Below, in pieces: positions 29,065 to 39,344 of a DNA stretch of 64,000 nucleotides. Origin of the DNA: Ruminiclostridium cellobioparum DSM 1351 = ATCC 15832. GTDB taxonomy: Bacteria > Bacillota > Clostridia > Acetivibrionales > DSM-1351. Each line of letters starts with the position of its first letter. The stretch's first letter is position 1. Below the pieces are notes generated by a model that saw only the letters and a list, made by a program, of their open reading frames with translations, was not told where the DNA came from and searched no databases. The stretch lies in NCBI RefSeq assembly GCF_000621505.1, contig NZ_JHYD01000024.1, positions 62,001-126,000 on the forward strand, read 5' to 3'. A program made the position numbers and the translations under genes.

Positions 29065-29976
29065 CTAATACAGGGCCTCATTTTCATGATACAGCTTTTT
29101 ATCCTTCATGATCATGGTTCCGATGCCCTTGTATGTAAAAATTTCAAGCAATATGCAGTGGGGGATTCTTCCGTCAATAATGTGGGTTCTTCCCACGCCT
29201 TTCTCCAGGGCGTCGACACAGCCAAGAACCTTTGGGATCATACCGCCGGCAATGATTTTTTTATCTATGAGATCATGTACTTCGTCAATTGTAAGGGCCG
29301 GAATAATGTTTTCGCTGTCCCTGGAAGGTTTTACACCCTCAACATCTGTCAAAAGCATGAGTTTCTCGGCTTTCAGGGCTGCGGCTATTTCACCTGCAAC
29401 GGTATCGGCATTTATATTGTAGCTTTCTCCGTTAGGTCCCACACCGATTGGTGCAACGACAGGTATGTATTCATCTTTTGATATGAGCTCCAGAACCTTA
29501 GAGTTAATCTTTGTTATGGAGCCGACATAACCGATATCCTTTAATTCACCGTCAATTTCGGTTTTGTACTGCTCGCATTCAATGAGCTTGCCGTCGATGC
29601 CGCAGAGGCCTATGGCTTTGGCGCCTTTACTATTGAGCAATGAGACTATTTCCTTATTGGTTTTGCCCACAAGTACCATCTGTGCAACCTCGATGGTTTG
29701 GGAGTCCGTGACTCTGAGACCGTTGACGAATTCACTTTTGACATCAAATTTCTGAAGAGCTTTATTGATATCCGGACCGCCGCCGTGAACCAATACGGGA
29801 TTCATGCCTATGTATTTCAAAAGTGTGATATCTTCTATTACGGAGTTTTTTAATTCTTCGTTGATCATGGCGTTGCCGCCGTATTTTATTACTACGGTTT
29901 TTCCGTATAACTTTTGTATATAAGGTAATGCTTCAATGAGTATTTCAGCCTTCTTTATAAGATTGTCATAATTCAT
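29065..29976 (-). CDS. argB: Acetylglutamate kinase
   Basis: 303 residues, amino-acid kinase fold. [10 protein letters not shown] (ATP/phosphate), the NAG-site region [12 protein letters not shown] and MLLTDVEGV are present. It phosphorylates N-acetylglutamate, normally the feedback-controlled step of the cyclic pathway. An N-terminal helical extension before the kinase fold suits the arginine-sensitive type. It lies 51 bases downstream of argC. Confidence 0.95.
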   Translation of the reverse strand: MNYDNLIKKAEILIEALPYIQKLYGKTVVIKYGGNAMINEELKNSVIEDITLLKYIGMNPVLVHGGGPDINKALQKFDVKSEFVNGLRVTDSQTIEVAQMVLVGKTNKEIVSLLNSKGAKAIGLCGIDGKLIECEQYKTEIDGELKDIGYVGSITKINSKVLELISKDEYIPVVAPIGVGPNGESYNINADTVAGEIAAALKAEKLMLLTDVEGVKPSRDSENIIPALTIDEVHDLIDKKIIAGGMIPKVLGCVDALEKGVGRTHIIDGRIPHCILLEIFTYKGIGTMIMKDKKLYHENEALY

Positions 29977-30027
29977 AAGAAAACCCCCTGATAAATTGAA
30001 ATTATAAACAGAGACTTGCCTGCATAT

Positions 30028-30972
30028 TTATATAAGCCCGGTATCCTCTCTTAAACCCAGCATAATGTTCATATTTTGAATTGCCGCTCCCGAGGAACCT
30101 TTTCCCAGGTTATCCAATACCGATACCAGCATGATTTGATCGGTATTGCCCGTAACGTATATCTCAATATAATTTGTATTGTTGACCCTTGTTGCCCCGA
30201 TGAAGTTGTTGATGTATTCCTTTTCAGTGCCTAAAGGCATCACTTTTATAAACTTCTCCCGGCTGTAATAGTCTGTCAGAAACCCGTGGATATCTTCTTT
30301 GGACAATGGCTTCTGAAGTAATCTGGGGTAAACAGGTACGCAAACCGACATACCTTTATAGTAGGGACAAACTATGGGAGAAAACAAAGGGGCGTATTTA
30401 AGACCGCTGATAACAGTCATTTCAGGTATATGCTTGTGAGTCAGGTCAAGTGCATATAGCTGCGGACTTTCAAAAGGATTTCCGTCAGGTGCTTCAAATT
30501 GGGCAATTAATTTTTTTCCGCCGCCGCTGTAGCCTGAAATTGCATGCGCAGTCACCGGATAGTCTTTTTGCACCAATCCTTCCGAAACCAGCGGATACAT
30601 GAGGCTGATAAAGCCGGTGGCATAGCAGCCGGGTACCGATACTCTTGCCGAATTCTCGATTTTGGAACGGTGGTGCCTGCTCAGTTCAGGAAGTCCGTAC
30701 GCCCAATCGCCGTTTGTTCTGTGGGCGGTGCTGGCATCGATTACCCTGGTCGCGGGATTGTCAATCAGCGATACTGCTTCGGCTGCAGCCGCATCCGGCA
30801 GGCAGAGAAAAACTACATCAGCCTGGTTAAGGCATTTTTTTCTTTCATTAATATCTTTTCTTTTTTCAGCATCTATTTTTAGTATGTAAAGATCATTTCT
30901 TGCAGCCAATCTTTCGTTGATCTGAAGTCCGGTCGTACCTTCGCTTCCATCTACAAAAACTTTAAATTTCAT
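30028..30972 (-). CDS. argC: N-acetyl-gamma-glutamyl-phosphate reductase, short (type 2) form
   Basis: 314 residues from ATG 30972 with TTGGAGG 7 bases upstream. The nucleotide-binding start FVDGSEGTTGLQI, the DASTAHR strand and the catalytic Cys in VPGCYATG are present. The sequence follows the less common ~310-residue ArgC form known mostly from proteobacteria rather than the ~345-residue form usual in Firmicutes. It reduces N-acetylglutamyl phosphate to the semialdehyde. First gene of the argC-argB unit; argJ is not visible here. Confidence 0.92.
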   Translation of the reverse strand: MKFKVFVDGSEGTTGLQINERLAARNDLYILKIDAEKRKDINERKKCLNQADVVFLCLPDAAAAEAVSLIDNPATRVIDASTAHRTNGDWAYGLPELSRHHRSKIENSARVSVPGCYATGFISLMYPLVSEGLVQKDYPVTAHAISGYSGGGKKLIAQFEAPDGNPFESPQLYALDLTHKHIPEMTVISGLKYAPLFSPIVCPYYKGMSVCVPVYPRLLQKPLSKEDIHGFLTDYYSREKFIKVMPLGTEKEYINNFIGATRVNNTNYIEIYVTGNTDQIMLVSVLDNLGKGSSGAAIQNMNIMLGLREDTGLI

Positions 30973-31032
30973 AGTCATCCTCCAATCCACACAGAGATCT
31001 CACTGCTGTGATTTCATAACTGCGATTTTATA

Positions 31033-31062
31033 ATTATACAACGTAATGCATAAAAATTCAAT
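31033..31062 (-). promoter_or_regulatory. argC promoter with overlapping ArgR-type box
   Basis: Minus-strand TTGAAT (31056-31061), 17-base spacer, TATAAT (31033-31038). The plus-strand 18-mer 31045-31062 (AATGCATAAAAATTCAAT) matches the Bacillus ARG-box consensus at 16 of 18 positions and overlaps the -35. The distance from box to -10 equals that at argD. Confidence 0.75.
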
Positions 31063-31343
31063 AATTTATAGTTTAATCACACTTAATGAGTACAATAGCA
31101 TAATATTGGTAATTAATAGTCTTAAAAAATTATGAAAAGTGCATAAATACATGCTAAAATGCATAATAAATGCCGCATGTACACATAAAAAACGGCATTA
31201 TACAAAAGTACTAAAAGCAAAAATTTAATTTTGTTAAAAAGCAATATGGTTTGTACTAGGCTTGCAGTGTATCATATTAGTATAGAAGTAATAAATACAA
31301 ATTTGCGTGAAAACAAATAGCGAGTTTTGGGGAGGTAATAAAA
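31063..31343. other. Non-coding region between argC and the ABC ATPase gene
   Basis: AT-rich, with several GCATAA-type half-sites (31139-31175) resembling further ArgR half-boxes, and a hairpin AATGCCG (31169-31175) / CGGCATT (31193-31199). A promoter for the rightward ATPase gene is expected, but I cannot pick one confidently. Confidence 0.4.
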
Positions 31344-32462
31344 ATGGCTAGCTTAAAGCTAAAGAATATTTACAAGAGATATGCAGGTGGAGTAACTGCG
31401 GTTAATGATTTTAACCTTGATATCGAACACAATGAATTCCTCGTTCTGGTTGGACCTTCAGGTTGTGGTAAAACCACTACACTCAGGATGATCGCCGGTT
31501 TGGAAGAAATTTCAGAAGGTGAATTGTACATTGGAGATAAATTGGTTAATGATGTTGCTCCTAAGGATAGAGATATAGCAATGGTTTTCCAGAACTACGC
31601 ATTGTATCCTCATATGACAGTTTTCGATAATATGGCTTTTGGTTTGAAACTCAGAAAAACTCCAAAGGATGAAATCAAAAAACGTGTTAATGAAGCAGCA
31701 AAAATACTTGATATAGAGCATTTGCTTGATAGAAAGCCAAAGGCTTTGTCAGGTGGTCAGAGACAGAGAGTTGCGTTGGGCCGTGCTATAGTACGTGAAC
31801 CTAAAGTATTCTTAATGGACGAACCTCTTTCAAACCTGGATGCAAAGCTCAGAGTACAGATGAGAACTGAGATAGGAAGACTTCACAACAGACTTAACAC
31901 AACATTTATATATGTAACACATGACCAGACAGAAGCTATGACAATGGGTACAAGAATCGTTGTTATGAAGGACGGTTACATCCAGCAGGTTGATTCACCG
32001 ACTTCACTTTATGACAGACCTTGCAACCAGTTCGTTGCTACATTTATCGGCAGCCCGCAAATGAACCTTATAAACGCTGTTCTTACACAACGCGGCAATG
32101 ATTTGCACCTCGTATTCGGTAAGAGCGACATTAAAATTCCTGAAGGAAAAGCCAAGAAACTTGAAGGAACTGATTACATCGGCAAGGAAGTTATCGTCGG
32201 TATCAGACCTGAAAATATCCATGATGAAGCCATGTATCTGGAATCAATGCCAGACAGTATCGTTGAAGCTCATGTTGACCTGGTTGAAATGCTTGGTGCT
32301 GAAACCTTCCTTTACATGATAATTGAAGGAGCTACAGCAACTACTACGGCAAGAGTTAACGCCAGATCAAAGACCAAGACCGGTGACGTTATCAAGGTTG
32401 CATTTGATGCAAACAAGATTCACCTGTTCGACAAGGAAACCGAGCGTACAATTATTAACTGA
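31344..32462 (+). CDS. Sugar ABC transporter ATP-binding protein, MsmX/MsmK/UgpC type
   Basis: 372 residues. Walker [11 protein letters not shown]-loop [11 protein letters not shown], signature [14 protein letters not shown], Walker [13 protein letters not shown] and the switch His in VTHDQTEAM are intact. A C-terminal OB-type regulatory domain (240-365) marks the CUT1 sugar-importer family. No permease or binding-protein genes adjoin it, which fits the multitask ATPase that serves several oligosaccharide importers. The gene has its own terminator and GGGGAGG 10 bases before the ATG. Codon use is smoother and richer in preferred codons than that of its neighbours, as in highly expressed genes. 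Confidence 0.93.
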   Translation: MASLKLKNIYKRYAGGVTAVNDFNLDIEHNEFLVLVGPSGCGKTTTLRMIAGLEEISEGELYIGDKLVNDVAPKDRDIAMVFQNYALYPHMTVFDNMAFGLKLRKTPKDEIKKRVNEAAKILDIEHLLDRKPKALSGGQRQRVALGRAIVREPKVFLMDEPLSNLDAKLRVQMRTEIGRLHNRLNTTFIYVTHDQTEAMTMGTRIVVMKDGYIQQVDSPTSLYDRPCNQFVATFIGSPQMNLINAVLTQRGNDLHLVFGKSDIKIPEGKAKKLEGTDYIGKEVIVGIRPENIHDEAMYLESMPDSIVEAHVDLVEMLGAETFLYMIIEGATATTTARVNARSKTKTGDVIKVAFDANKIHLFDKETERTIIN

Positions 32463-32474
32463 TAACAATAAAGC

Positions 32475-32506
32475 AAAAAAGGAAAGCTTAGGCTTTCCTT
32501 TTTTTA
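32475..32506 (+). terminator. Intrinsic terminator after the MsmX-type ATPase
   Basis: AAAAAAGGAAAGC, a 4-base loop, GCTTTCC and an 8-T run, 12 bases after the stop. Confidence 0.9.
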
Positions 32507-32567
32507 TATTCTGAATTAGAATGATAAATAGCAGGTTTACAAAAGATAATCAATAAAGGAGTTTGAA

Positions 32568-33803
32568 ATGAAGCTTGCATACAAAAGTACTCTTCATGCA
32601 TGCTATTTGGGTTATATTACACAGGCTATAGTTAATAATCTGGCTCCGCTGCTTTTTATAATATTTCAGAACAGCTTCCAAATTTCCTTCGAAATGATAG
32701 GAAGATTGATATTGCTGAATTTTGGAACACAGCTGGTTGTGGATGCCCTGGCTGTCAAATATGTGGACAGGATCGGTTACAGGATTTCAATCGTTTCAGC
32801 ACATGCATTCAGTGCTGCCGGACTTATAGCATTGGGCATGCTGCCCCGCTTATTCCCGTCAGCGTACGCGGGGCTGATGGTTTCAGTTGTTATATATGCC
32901 ATTGGGGGAGGTCTTATTGAGGTACTGGTGAGCCCCATTGTGGATTCTTTGCCCGGAGATGCCAAAGCCTCTGCCATGAGCCTGCTGCACTCCTTCTATT
33001 CCTGGGGACAGGTCGGGGTTGTGGCGGTAACCACCCTGCTGCTGAGGATCATGGGTGAAGGTTCCTGGTATATGCTTCCTGTTGCCTGGGCAATTATACC
33101 ATTATATAATATGATAAGATTTATAAAAGTTCCTCTGGTGGAAGCAATGCCCGAACACGAAAAAATACCTGTGAGAAAACTGCTCAATTCACGTTTGTTT
33201 ATTACAGCAATGCTGCTCATGTTGTGTGCCGGAGCTTCCGAGCAGGCAATGTCCCAATGGGCATCGCTCTTTGCCGAAAAAGGCCTTCAGGTTCCAAAGG
33301 TGATGGGGGATTTGCTGGGCCCATGTCTGTTTGCAGTACTGATGGGAACAGGCAGGACCGTATATGGAATATGGGGACACAGGATTCACCTGGAGAGAGC
33401 GCTTGCAGCCAGTGCCGCACTTTGTGCAGCCTGCTATCTTATTACGGTCTTTGTGCAGGTGCCTGTAATATCACTTTTGAGCTGTGCGGCATGCGGTTTT
33501 GCTGTCAGCCTGATGTGGCCCGGTGTTTTCAGCCTGACGGCCGGACGCTATCCAAAGGGCGGAACGGCTATGTTTGGAATACTTGCAATATTTGGTGATT
33601 TGGGATGTGCATTCGGACCGTGGCTTGCCGGATGGATATCGGATTTTTCACAAAAATCCGAAAAGCTCCTCAGACTGGCAGCGGAATACAGCCTGCAGCC
33701 CGAACAGCTGGGCTTGAAATCAGGCATGCTGGCTGCTGCCGTTTTCCCGGTTATAATGCTATTGGGACTGGCAGTATTTAGGACAAAGGACTATTCAAAA
33801 TAA
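32568..33803 (+). CDS. Major facilitator superfamily transporter
   Basis: 411 residues with about 12 hydrophobic helices in two halves of six and a central charged loop near residue 200. An FQ/LNFGTQLVVDALAVKYVDRIGYR-type loop between helices 2 and 3 corresponds to the MFS loop signature. The sequence resembles sugar or drug MFS permeases, but the substrate is not predictable. AAAGGAG precedes ATG 32568. It stands alone between a terminator and a regulator gene. Confidence 0.8.
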   Translation: MKLAYKSTLHACYLGYITQAIVNNLAPLLFIIFQNSFQISFEMIGRLILLNFGTQLVVDALAVKYVDRIGYRISIVSAHAFSAAGLIALGMLPRLFPSAYAGLMVSVVIYAIGGGLIEVLVSPIVDSLPGDAKASAMSLLHSFYSWGQVGVVAVTTLLLRIMGEGSWYMLPVAWAIIPLYNMIRFIKVPLVEAMPEHEKIPVRKLLNSRLFITAMLLMLCAGASEQAMSQWASLFAEKGLQVPKVMGDLLGPCLFAVLMGTGRTVYGIWGHRIHLERALAASAALCAACYLITVFVQVPVISLLSCAACGFAVSLMWPGVFSLTAGRYPKGGTAMFGILAIFGDLGCAFGPWLAGWISDFSQKSEKLLRLAAEYSLQPEQLGLKSGMLAAAVFPVIMLLGLAVFRTKDYSK

Positions 33804-33909
33804 ATTTACAATATGCATTGTAGTAAAAAAAAGTGTTATAGTGTATAATTTTAATATATTGTGAACTGATTGGAAGAAAATTCACATATTTCGAAAGCAG
33901 GAGGTAAGT

Positions 33910-34989
33910 ATGTCTGTTAAACTATTTCAGACGCTATCGGACAAATATAGCGAAATTATAAATAAAGAAGTCGGGGTAACTGACGATAGTGGTATTATAA
34001 TATCACATTCCAATTTTCAGATGATTGGACAGCAGGATCCCAATGCAGCAGCCTTTCTACAGGAAAAGAACCTTCAGCAGACTATCAACGGCCGGATTTA
34101 TAACAAGGTTGTCGTTAAAAACAAGGTTGAGTTCGTAACCTTTATTCAGTCCAGTGAGCCCCAGGATATCAAATACCTTGAGTTATTCACTTTAAATATC
34201 CTTAATTTAAAAAGTTATTATGATGAAAAATATGATAAAAATACATTTATTAAGAATATTATAGTAGAAAATATTTTACCGGGTGATATTCTGGTAAGAT
34301 CCAAGGAGCTTCACATTGATTACAATGCCATGAGAGTGGTTTTCCTGGTAAATGCCACAAGTGAGCGTGACATACATGTTCATGAAGTTATTGAAAGCTT
34401 GTTCCCAAACAAGAGCAAGGATTTTGTCGTTGTAATAGACAATGACAATGTTGTCCTTGTAAAAGAGGTCAAGAGCAAGGATGATTATAAGGAAGTATTC
34501 AAAATAGCACGTATAATCATTGATACCCTAAATGCCGAACTGATGGTAAAGGCATCTATCGGAATCGGTACTATTATCGCCAATTTAAAGGATATTACCA
34601 AGTCGTACAAGGAAGCTCAGATGTCCATGATTATCGGTCATATTTTCAGTGAGGAAAATAATATTTATGACTATAACAATCTTGGAATAGGACGTCTGGT
34701 GTATCATATTCCTACATCCTTATGCCAGTTGTTTTTAGATGAAGTGTTCAAGGATAACTCTGCCGATTCATTGGATAATGAAACCATGCTGACAATACAG
34801 AAGTTCTTTGAAAACAATCTGAATGTTAGCGAAACCGCAAGGCAGCTCTATATCCACAGAAATACTCTTGTTTACAGACTGGAAAAAATCAAGAGGCTGA
34901 CCGGGCTGGAGCTGACCAGCTTTGATGATGCTGTTATCTTCAAACTGGCTATATTGGTCAAAAAATACCTGGCCAATATAAATGACTAA
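33910..34989 (+). CDS. CdaR/PucR-family transcriptional regulator
   Basis: 359 residues. An N-terminal sugar-diacid-recognition-like domain (1-130), a GGDEF-like degenerate middle domain (about 135-265) and a C-terminal PucR-type helix-turn-helix (NVSETARQLYIHRNTLVYRL) are present. Such proteins usually activate carbohydrate or purine catabolic genes. AGCAGGAGG is 7 bases upstream. It precedes ftsE by 19 bases, so it may be co-transcribed with the cell-division genes, an unusual partner for this family. Confidence 0.8.
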   Translation: MSVKLFQTLSDKYSEIINKEVGVTDDSGIIISHSNFQMIGQQDPNAAAFLQEKNLQQTINGRIYNKVVVKNKVEFVTFIQSSEPQDIKYLELFTLNILNLKSYYDEKYDKNTFIKNIIVENILPGDILVRSKELHIDYNAMRVVFLVNATSERDIHVHEVIESLFPNKSKDFVVVIDNDNVVLVKEVKSKDDYKEVFKIARIIIDTLNAELMVKASIGIGTIIANLKDITKSYKEAQMSMIIGHIFSEENNIYDYNNLGIGRLVYHIPTSLCQLFLDEVFKDNSADSLDNETMLTIQKFFENNLNVSETARQLYIHRNTLVYRLEKIKRLTGLELTSFDDAVIFKLAILVKKYLANIND

Positions 34990-35008
34990 AAGATAAGGGG
35001 TAATCCAA

Positions 35009-35728
35009 TTGGTTGAGTTTATAGATGTAATGAAAAGATATCCCAATGGAACAGTTGCTCTAAAAGGAATAAATCTCAAAATAAATAAGGGTGACTTTGC
35101 TTTTATTGTCGGGACAAGCGGGTCAGGCAAATCGACACTGCTAAAGCTTTTAATGAAAGAGGAAACTGTAACGGAGGGCGAAGTAATAGTTAACGGCTAT
35201 CAACTGTCGACTTTAGTACCCAAACAAATTCCATATTTACGCCGCGGCATGGGAATGGTGTTTCAGGATTTCAGGCTGCTTCCAAACAAAACTGTATATG
35301 AAAATGTTGCTTTCGCCATGGAAATAACCGAATGCCTCCCAAGAGAAATCCGCAGGCAGGTGCCGATGTCTCTGGCATTGGTTGGTCTGAGCCGTAAAGC
35401 CAACGCATATCCTCACCAGCTGTCAGGTGGTGAGCAGCAGCGTGTTGCCATTGCCAGATCCCTGGTTAATAATCCGGCTTTACTGATTGCTGATGAACCG
35501 ACAGGAAATCTTGATCCCGAAAACTCCTGGGAAATAGTTAAACTTCTTTCCGAGGTAAATCAGAGAGGTACCACAGTAATAGTTGCTACACATGAAAAAA
35601 GTATCGTTGATGCAATGAAAAAGAGAGTTATTGCCATCGACAAGGGTAAAATTATCAGAGATCAGCAGAAAGGGCTTTACGGGGATGAAGATACGGAGTT
35701 TAAGATATATTCTGAAGGAAAGTTTTAA
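35009..35728 (+). CDS. ftsE: Cell division ATP-binding protein FtsE
   Basis: 239 residues from TTG 35009. Walker [11 protein letters not shown]-loop [12 protein letters not shown], signature [14 protein letters not shown], Walker [13 protein letters not shown] and the switch His in VATHEKS are intact. With FtsX it forms an ABC-type complex that activates septal cell-wall hydrolases rather than transporting solute. ftsX overlaps its 3' end by 44 bases. Confidence 0.94.
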   Translation: MVEFIDVMKRYPNGTVALKGINLKINKGDFAFIVGTSGSGKSTLLKLLMKEETVTEGEVIVNGYQLSTLVPKQIPYLRRGMGMVFQDFRLLPNKTVYENVAFAMEITECLPREIRRQVPMSLALVGLSRKANAYPHQLSGGEQQRVAIARSLVNNPALLIADEPTGNLDPENSWEIVKLLSEVNQRGTTVIVATHEKSIVDAMKKRVIAIDKGKIIRDQQKGLYGDEDTEFKIYSEGKF

Positions 35729-36590
35729 AAACGCGTACAGAAACCGATTAATGTCTTTGGCATCAATAAGTATTATCAGCGCTGCACTGATTTTGTTCGG
35801 AGTTTTTTACCTGATATTGATTAATTTAAATCATAATCTGGATTTATTGTATAAGACTCCTCAAATGCAGGTAAACTGCCTGCCGGAACTGACGGATGAG
35901 CAGGTGGAGGCTGTTAAAACCGAAATTGCCAATAACCAATACATAGAGAGCTACGAGGAGGTTTCAAAAAAAGAAGCCTTTGAAAAATTAAAACAATACC
36001 TTGATACTGAAAAAAAGGATTTGGGCGGTTCGGACATTTTGGAAGGCTATGATGAGAGCATGATGTTCGTATCATTTACAGTAAAGGTAAAAGATCCACA
36101 GAACAGCGCCAGTGTGGCAAAAGAGCTGGAGTCACTGGCCGGTGTTGACAATGTCAGGTATTCTCAGAAAACCATAGATTTTATTTTGCAGGTGTCAAAC
36201 TGGGTTAAAATTGTCAGCTTTGTGCTGATTGGGCTATTGCTGATTATATCGTTATTTATTATTTCCAATACTATCAAGCTGACGGTATTTGCAAGGCGCA
36301 AGGAAATAAATATAATGAAATACATAGGTGCGACCGACTGGTTTATCCGCTGGCCCTTTGTTTTTGAAGGAGTATTGATGGGGTTTCTGGGGGCCGTTAT
36401 TGCATTTGTTCTGGTAGCTTATATATACGGGTTTGCACAGCCCAGGCTGTCCGAACAGTTCAGCGGAGGATTTGAAATGGTTCAGTTTGGGGGCGTATGG
36501 AGTACTCTGATTCTGATATATGTGGGAATCAGTGCTCTGATAGGTGCTTCGGGAAGTGTAATGTCAATCAGGAAGCATTTGCATGTTTAG
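35685..36590 (+). CDS. ftsX: Cell division permease-like protein FtsX
   Basis: 301 residues from ATG 35685 inside the ftsE 3' end; the frame is open 18 codons further but family length fits this start. Topology is a first helix at about 20-45, a large extracytoplasmic domain (50-175) and three further helices with the FtsX/MacB arrangement (FARRKEINIMKYIGATDWFIRWPF in the cytoplasmic loop). It transmits FtsE ATPase cycles to an outer-face hydrolase, probably the M23 protein encoded next. Confidence 0.93.
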   Translation: MKIRSLRYILKESFKNAYRNRLMSLASISIISAALILFGVFYLILINLNHNLDLLYKTPQMQVNCLPELTDEQVEAVKTEIANNQYIESYEEVSKKEAFEKLKQYLDTEKKDLGGSDILEGYDESMMFVSFTVKVKDPQNSASVAKELESLAGVDNVRYSQKTIDFILQVSNWVKIVSFVLIGLLLIISLFIISNTIKLTVFARRKEINIMKYIGATDWFIRWPFVFEGVLMGFLGAVIAFVLVAYIYGFAQPRLSEQFSGGFEMVQFGGVWSTLILIYVGISALIGASGSVMSIRKHLHV

Positions 36591-36687
36591 TAATTATCTT
36601 TAAATAAATAAATTTTTGTTGTATAATAAGATTTGTGGGTTTATTATTTTATTTTAAAAAAACATAGGATAAATATGGGGGGATAAG

Positions 36688-37815
36688 ATGAAGAGATTAT
36701 CAACGGTAGCGTTGGTTGCTATTTACATATTTTCATGTGTCATTATACCTGCCAGCGCAGCATCCACTATTGATAAAACAAAACAGCAGCAGCAGAGTGT
36801 AAGCAGTGAAATCAAGAAGGTGGCCGGAGAGAAAAAGGCGGCTTCCCAGCAAATAAAGGAAAGTACCAAAGAAAAAGAATATTATGAGGCCCAGACACAA
36901 AAGGTCGAAAAAAGCTTAAACGATAAATCAAAAGAGGTTTCGAATGTTCAGTCGGACATTGAGAAAATCAGCCAGGAGATAGATAACATTCAGGCTAACT
37001 ATGAAAAGAAGACCGAGTTATTTAAAACAAGAATGCGGGTAATGTATCAGAATATGAACCAATCGACCCTGGAGCTGTATGTTGAATCAAAAAACCTGAG
37101 CGAATTCTTCTCCAGGATGGACCTGATGTCAATTGTCAAGAAAAATGATGAAAAGCTTATTCAGGACATAGCTCTCAGCAAGGAAAACACCGAGCTTCAG
37201 AAACAGACAAAATACCAGGAGCTTGAAACCAAGGAAGCAGAGCTGAAAAAACTGAGCGCCAAGGCTTCGGACTATAAGATTTCAAGGGCCAAGGCCGAAT
37301 CGGAAATTGAAGAGTCCAAAAACAGACTGAAGCAGGCTGAGAAAAAAGAAGATGAATTAATTGAATTGTCCAAGAAGCTGGAAAAGCAGCTGGCTCAATT
37401 AATGGATAAGAACACCAAATATGCCGGCGGTATTATGAAATGGCCCACTCCGGGGTATACAAGGGTGTCTTCACCATATGGAATGAGAATACATCCTATA
37501 TATAAAGTTAAGAAAATGCACACAGGTATTGATATAGATGCTCCGTCAGGTGCCAAGATAATAGCGGCCAATTCAGGAAAAGTAATAATGGCCGGCTGGA
37601 ACGGCGGTTACGGCAATTGTGTTATAATTGACCATGGCGGCGGATTAGCCACACTGTATGCCCATCAAAGTAAAATCCTGGTAAAAGTAGGAGACAGGGT
37701 TGAACGGGGTGACACCATAGGCAAAGTGGGCAGCACAGGCCTGTCAACGGGTCCTCACCTGCACTTTGAGGTTCGTAAGGATGGATCTACCGTTAATCCC
37801 CAGGGTTATGTTTAA
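36688..37815 (+). CDS. Secreted coiled-coil M23 endopeptidase (EnvC/PcsB-like)
   Basis: 375 residues: signal peptide 1-25 ending ASA-A, a long coiled coil (28-245), and an LytM/M23 metallopeptidase domain (255-375). Zinc ligands are visible as HPIYK and HTGIDID (H-x8..-H-x3-D region) and HLHFEV, so the peptidase should be active. It cleaves peptidoglycan cross-links; the coiled coil is the part that FtsX contacts in related systems. Follows ftsX and precedes ctpA, the common clostridial order. Confidence 0.9.
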   Translation: MKRLSTVALVAIYIFSCVIIPASAASTIDKTKQQQQSVSSEIKKVAGEKKAASQQIKESTKEKEYYEAQTQKVEKSLNDKSKEVSNVQSDIEKISQEIDNIQANYEKKTELFKTRMRVMYQNMNQSTLELYVESKNLSEFFSRMDLMSIVKKNDEKLIQDIALSKENTELQKQTKYQELETKEAELKKLSAKASDYKISRAKAESEIEESKNRLKQAEKKEDELIELSKKLEKQLAQLMDKNTKYAGGIMKWPTPGYTRVSSPYGMRIHPIYKVKKMHTGIDIDAPSGAKIIAANSGKVIMAGWNGGYGNCVIIDHGGGLATLYAHQSKILVKVGDRVERGDTIGKVGSTGLSTGPHLHFEVRKDGSTVNPQGYV

Positions 37816-37855
37816 CAGGTGAACCATTGAACAAAAATATTTATAGCTATTTCAA

Positions 37856-37885
37856 AAACCCGCATATAAAAATGCGGGTTTAATA
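37856..37885 (+). terminator. Intrinsic terminator after the M23 gene
   Basis: AAACCCGCAT, a short loop and ATGCGGGTTT form a 10-bp stem; the trailing T-run is short, so strength is uncertain. Confidence 0.65.
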
Positions 37886-37995
37886 TTATGTTTTTAAGCA
37901 TATCAATATATATGACAATCTATGCTGGTTTAATAAATACTACATTATAGTTTGAAATCATGTTGATAAATTATAAGGATTAGGGGTGTATCATA

Positions 37996-39228
37996 TTGAA
38001 TATCTACAAAAAAGATAACAGACAAATGGCCGGAGTAATAGCAATGACAGCAATCATATGTTTTACGGTATCGGCGCTGCTGTTTGTGGGATTTACCTAT
38101 ATTAACGGAAGGTATTCATTGTCGTTTGAAAAAAGTAATGTCACCAGATCTTCTGTACAAAAATTCAATGAAGCCAGAAGCATTTTGCAGAAATCCTTCT
38201 ATGAAGAAATAGATACAAATAAACTGCTGGAAGGTGCAATCTCAGGAATGGCGGATTCGCTTAAGGACCCCTATACAGTATATTATAACAAAGACCAGAT
38301 GAAAGCATTTACCGATATGCAGAGACATACCGAAGATGAATATGTAGGTGTGGGTCTGCCAATAATGCTTGATAAAAACGGGATAATAACTGTCCTGGAG
38401 CCCTTTGATGACTCACCTGCAAAGGCTGCCGGCATCAGGCAGGGCGACAAGATACTTAAAATAGACGGAAAGGACATTACCGGGCTCAGAGATGAAGCAC
38501 TGGTTGCCAGTATGATCAAGGGGCAGGAGAATACCGAAACGGTGCTGACCATACTCAGACAATCCGAAAACAGTACTTTTGATGTGCGGGTTGTAAGAAA
38601 AAAGATCAAGGCCATACGCAATATCAGGAGTGAAATGCTGGAAAATAATATTGCCTACATCAAAATAAAAATGTTTGATGAAAATATCAGTGAGAACTTC
38701 ATCAGCCAGCTTAACAAGCTTGTTGAGCAGGGGGCCAAATCTGTAATAATTGATGTGCGGGATAATCCCGGAGGCCTTTATAATGAAGTTGTATCCATGG
38801 CCGATAGAATTCTGCCGAAAGGGACGATAGTTTATACCGAAGACAGACAGGGCAAAAAAAACTTCCAAAAATCCGATGCAACCGAGCTGAACCTGCCTAT
38901 TGCCGTATTGACCAACGGGAATAGTGCAAGTGCCTCGGAAATATTGGCCGGAGCCATCAAGGACTTTAAAAAGGGTACGCTCATCGGTACAAAAACCTTC
39001 GGTAAGGGCCTGGTACAGACCACATACAGCTTCGACGACGGAACCGGTTTAAAGGTGACTATTGCGAGATATTTTACCCCTTCCGGTGTTTGTATTCACG
39101 GAGAGGGTATCAAGCCGGATATTGAAATAAAACTCCCGGATAAGTATAAAGACACACCTGTGTCTGCAATACCCCGAGAGGATGATCTTCAGCTTCAAAA
39201 AGCCGTACAGGTCCTGCAGGACAGATAA
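37996..39228 (+). CDS. S41 carboxyl-terminal processing peptidase
   Basis: 410 residues from TTG 37996. An N-terminal membrane anchor (15-38), a PDZ domain (about 105-190) with GVGLPI and GIRQGDKILKIDG, and a tail-specific protease domain with the catalytic Ser in NGNSASASEI and the Lys in TFGKGLVQT. It acts outside the membrane as a CtpA/Prc-type protease. Its position next to ftsEX-M23 suggests trimming of cell-wall enzymes or envelope proteins. Confidence 0.92.
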   Translation: MNIYKKDNRQMAGVIAMTAIICFTVSALLFVGFTYINGRYSLSFEKSNVTRSSVQKFNEARSILQKSFYEEIDTNKLLEGAISGMADSLKDPYTVYYNKDQMKAFTDMQRHTEDEYVGVGLPIMLDKNGIITVLEPFDDSPAKAAGIRQGDKILKIDGKDITGLRDEALVASMIKGQENTETVLTILRQSENSTFDVRVVRKKIKAIRNIRSEMLENNIAYIKIKMFDENISENFISQLNKLVEQGAKSVIIDVRDNPGGLYNEVVSMADRILPKGTIVYTEDRQGKKNFQKSDATELNLPIAVLTNGNSASASEILAGAIKDFKKGTLIGTKTFGKGLVQTTYSFDDGTGLKVTIARYFTPSGVCIHGEGIKPDIEIKLPDKYKDTPVSAIPREDDLQLQKAVQVLQDR

Positions 39229-39344
39229 TGAATAATATATTTAAACGGGAAGCCGGATAGTTTAATGAAAATTTTTTGTATAAGGCAATTTCAGGTATAA
39301 AATCATAAAAATATCCACATAATACCATTAGGAGGTGTTGACAG

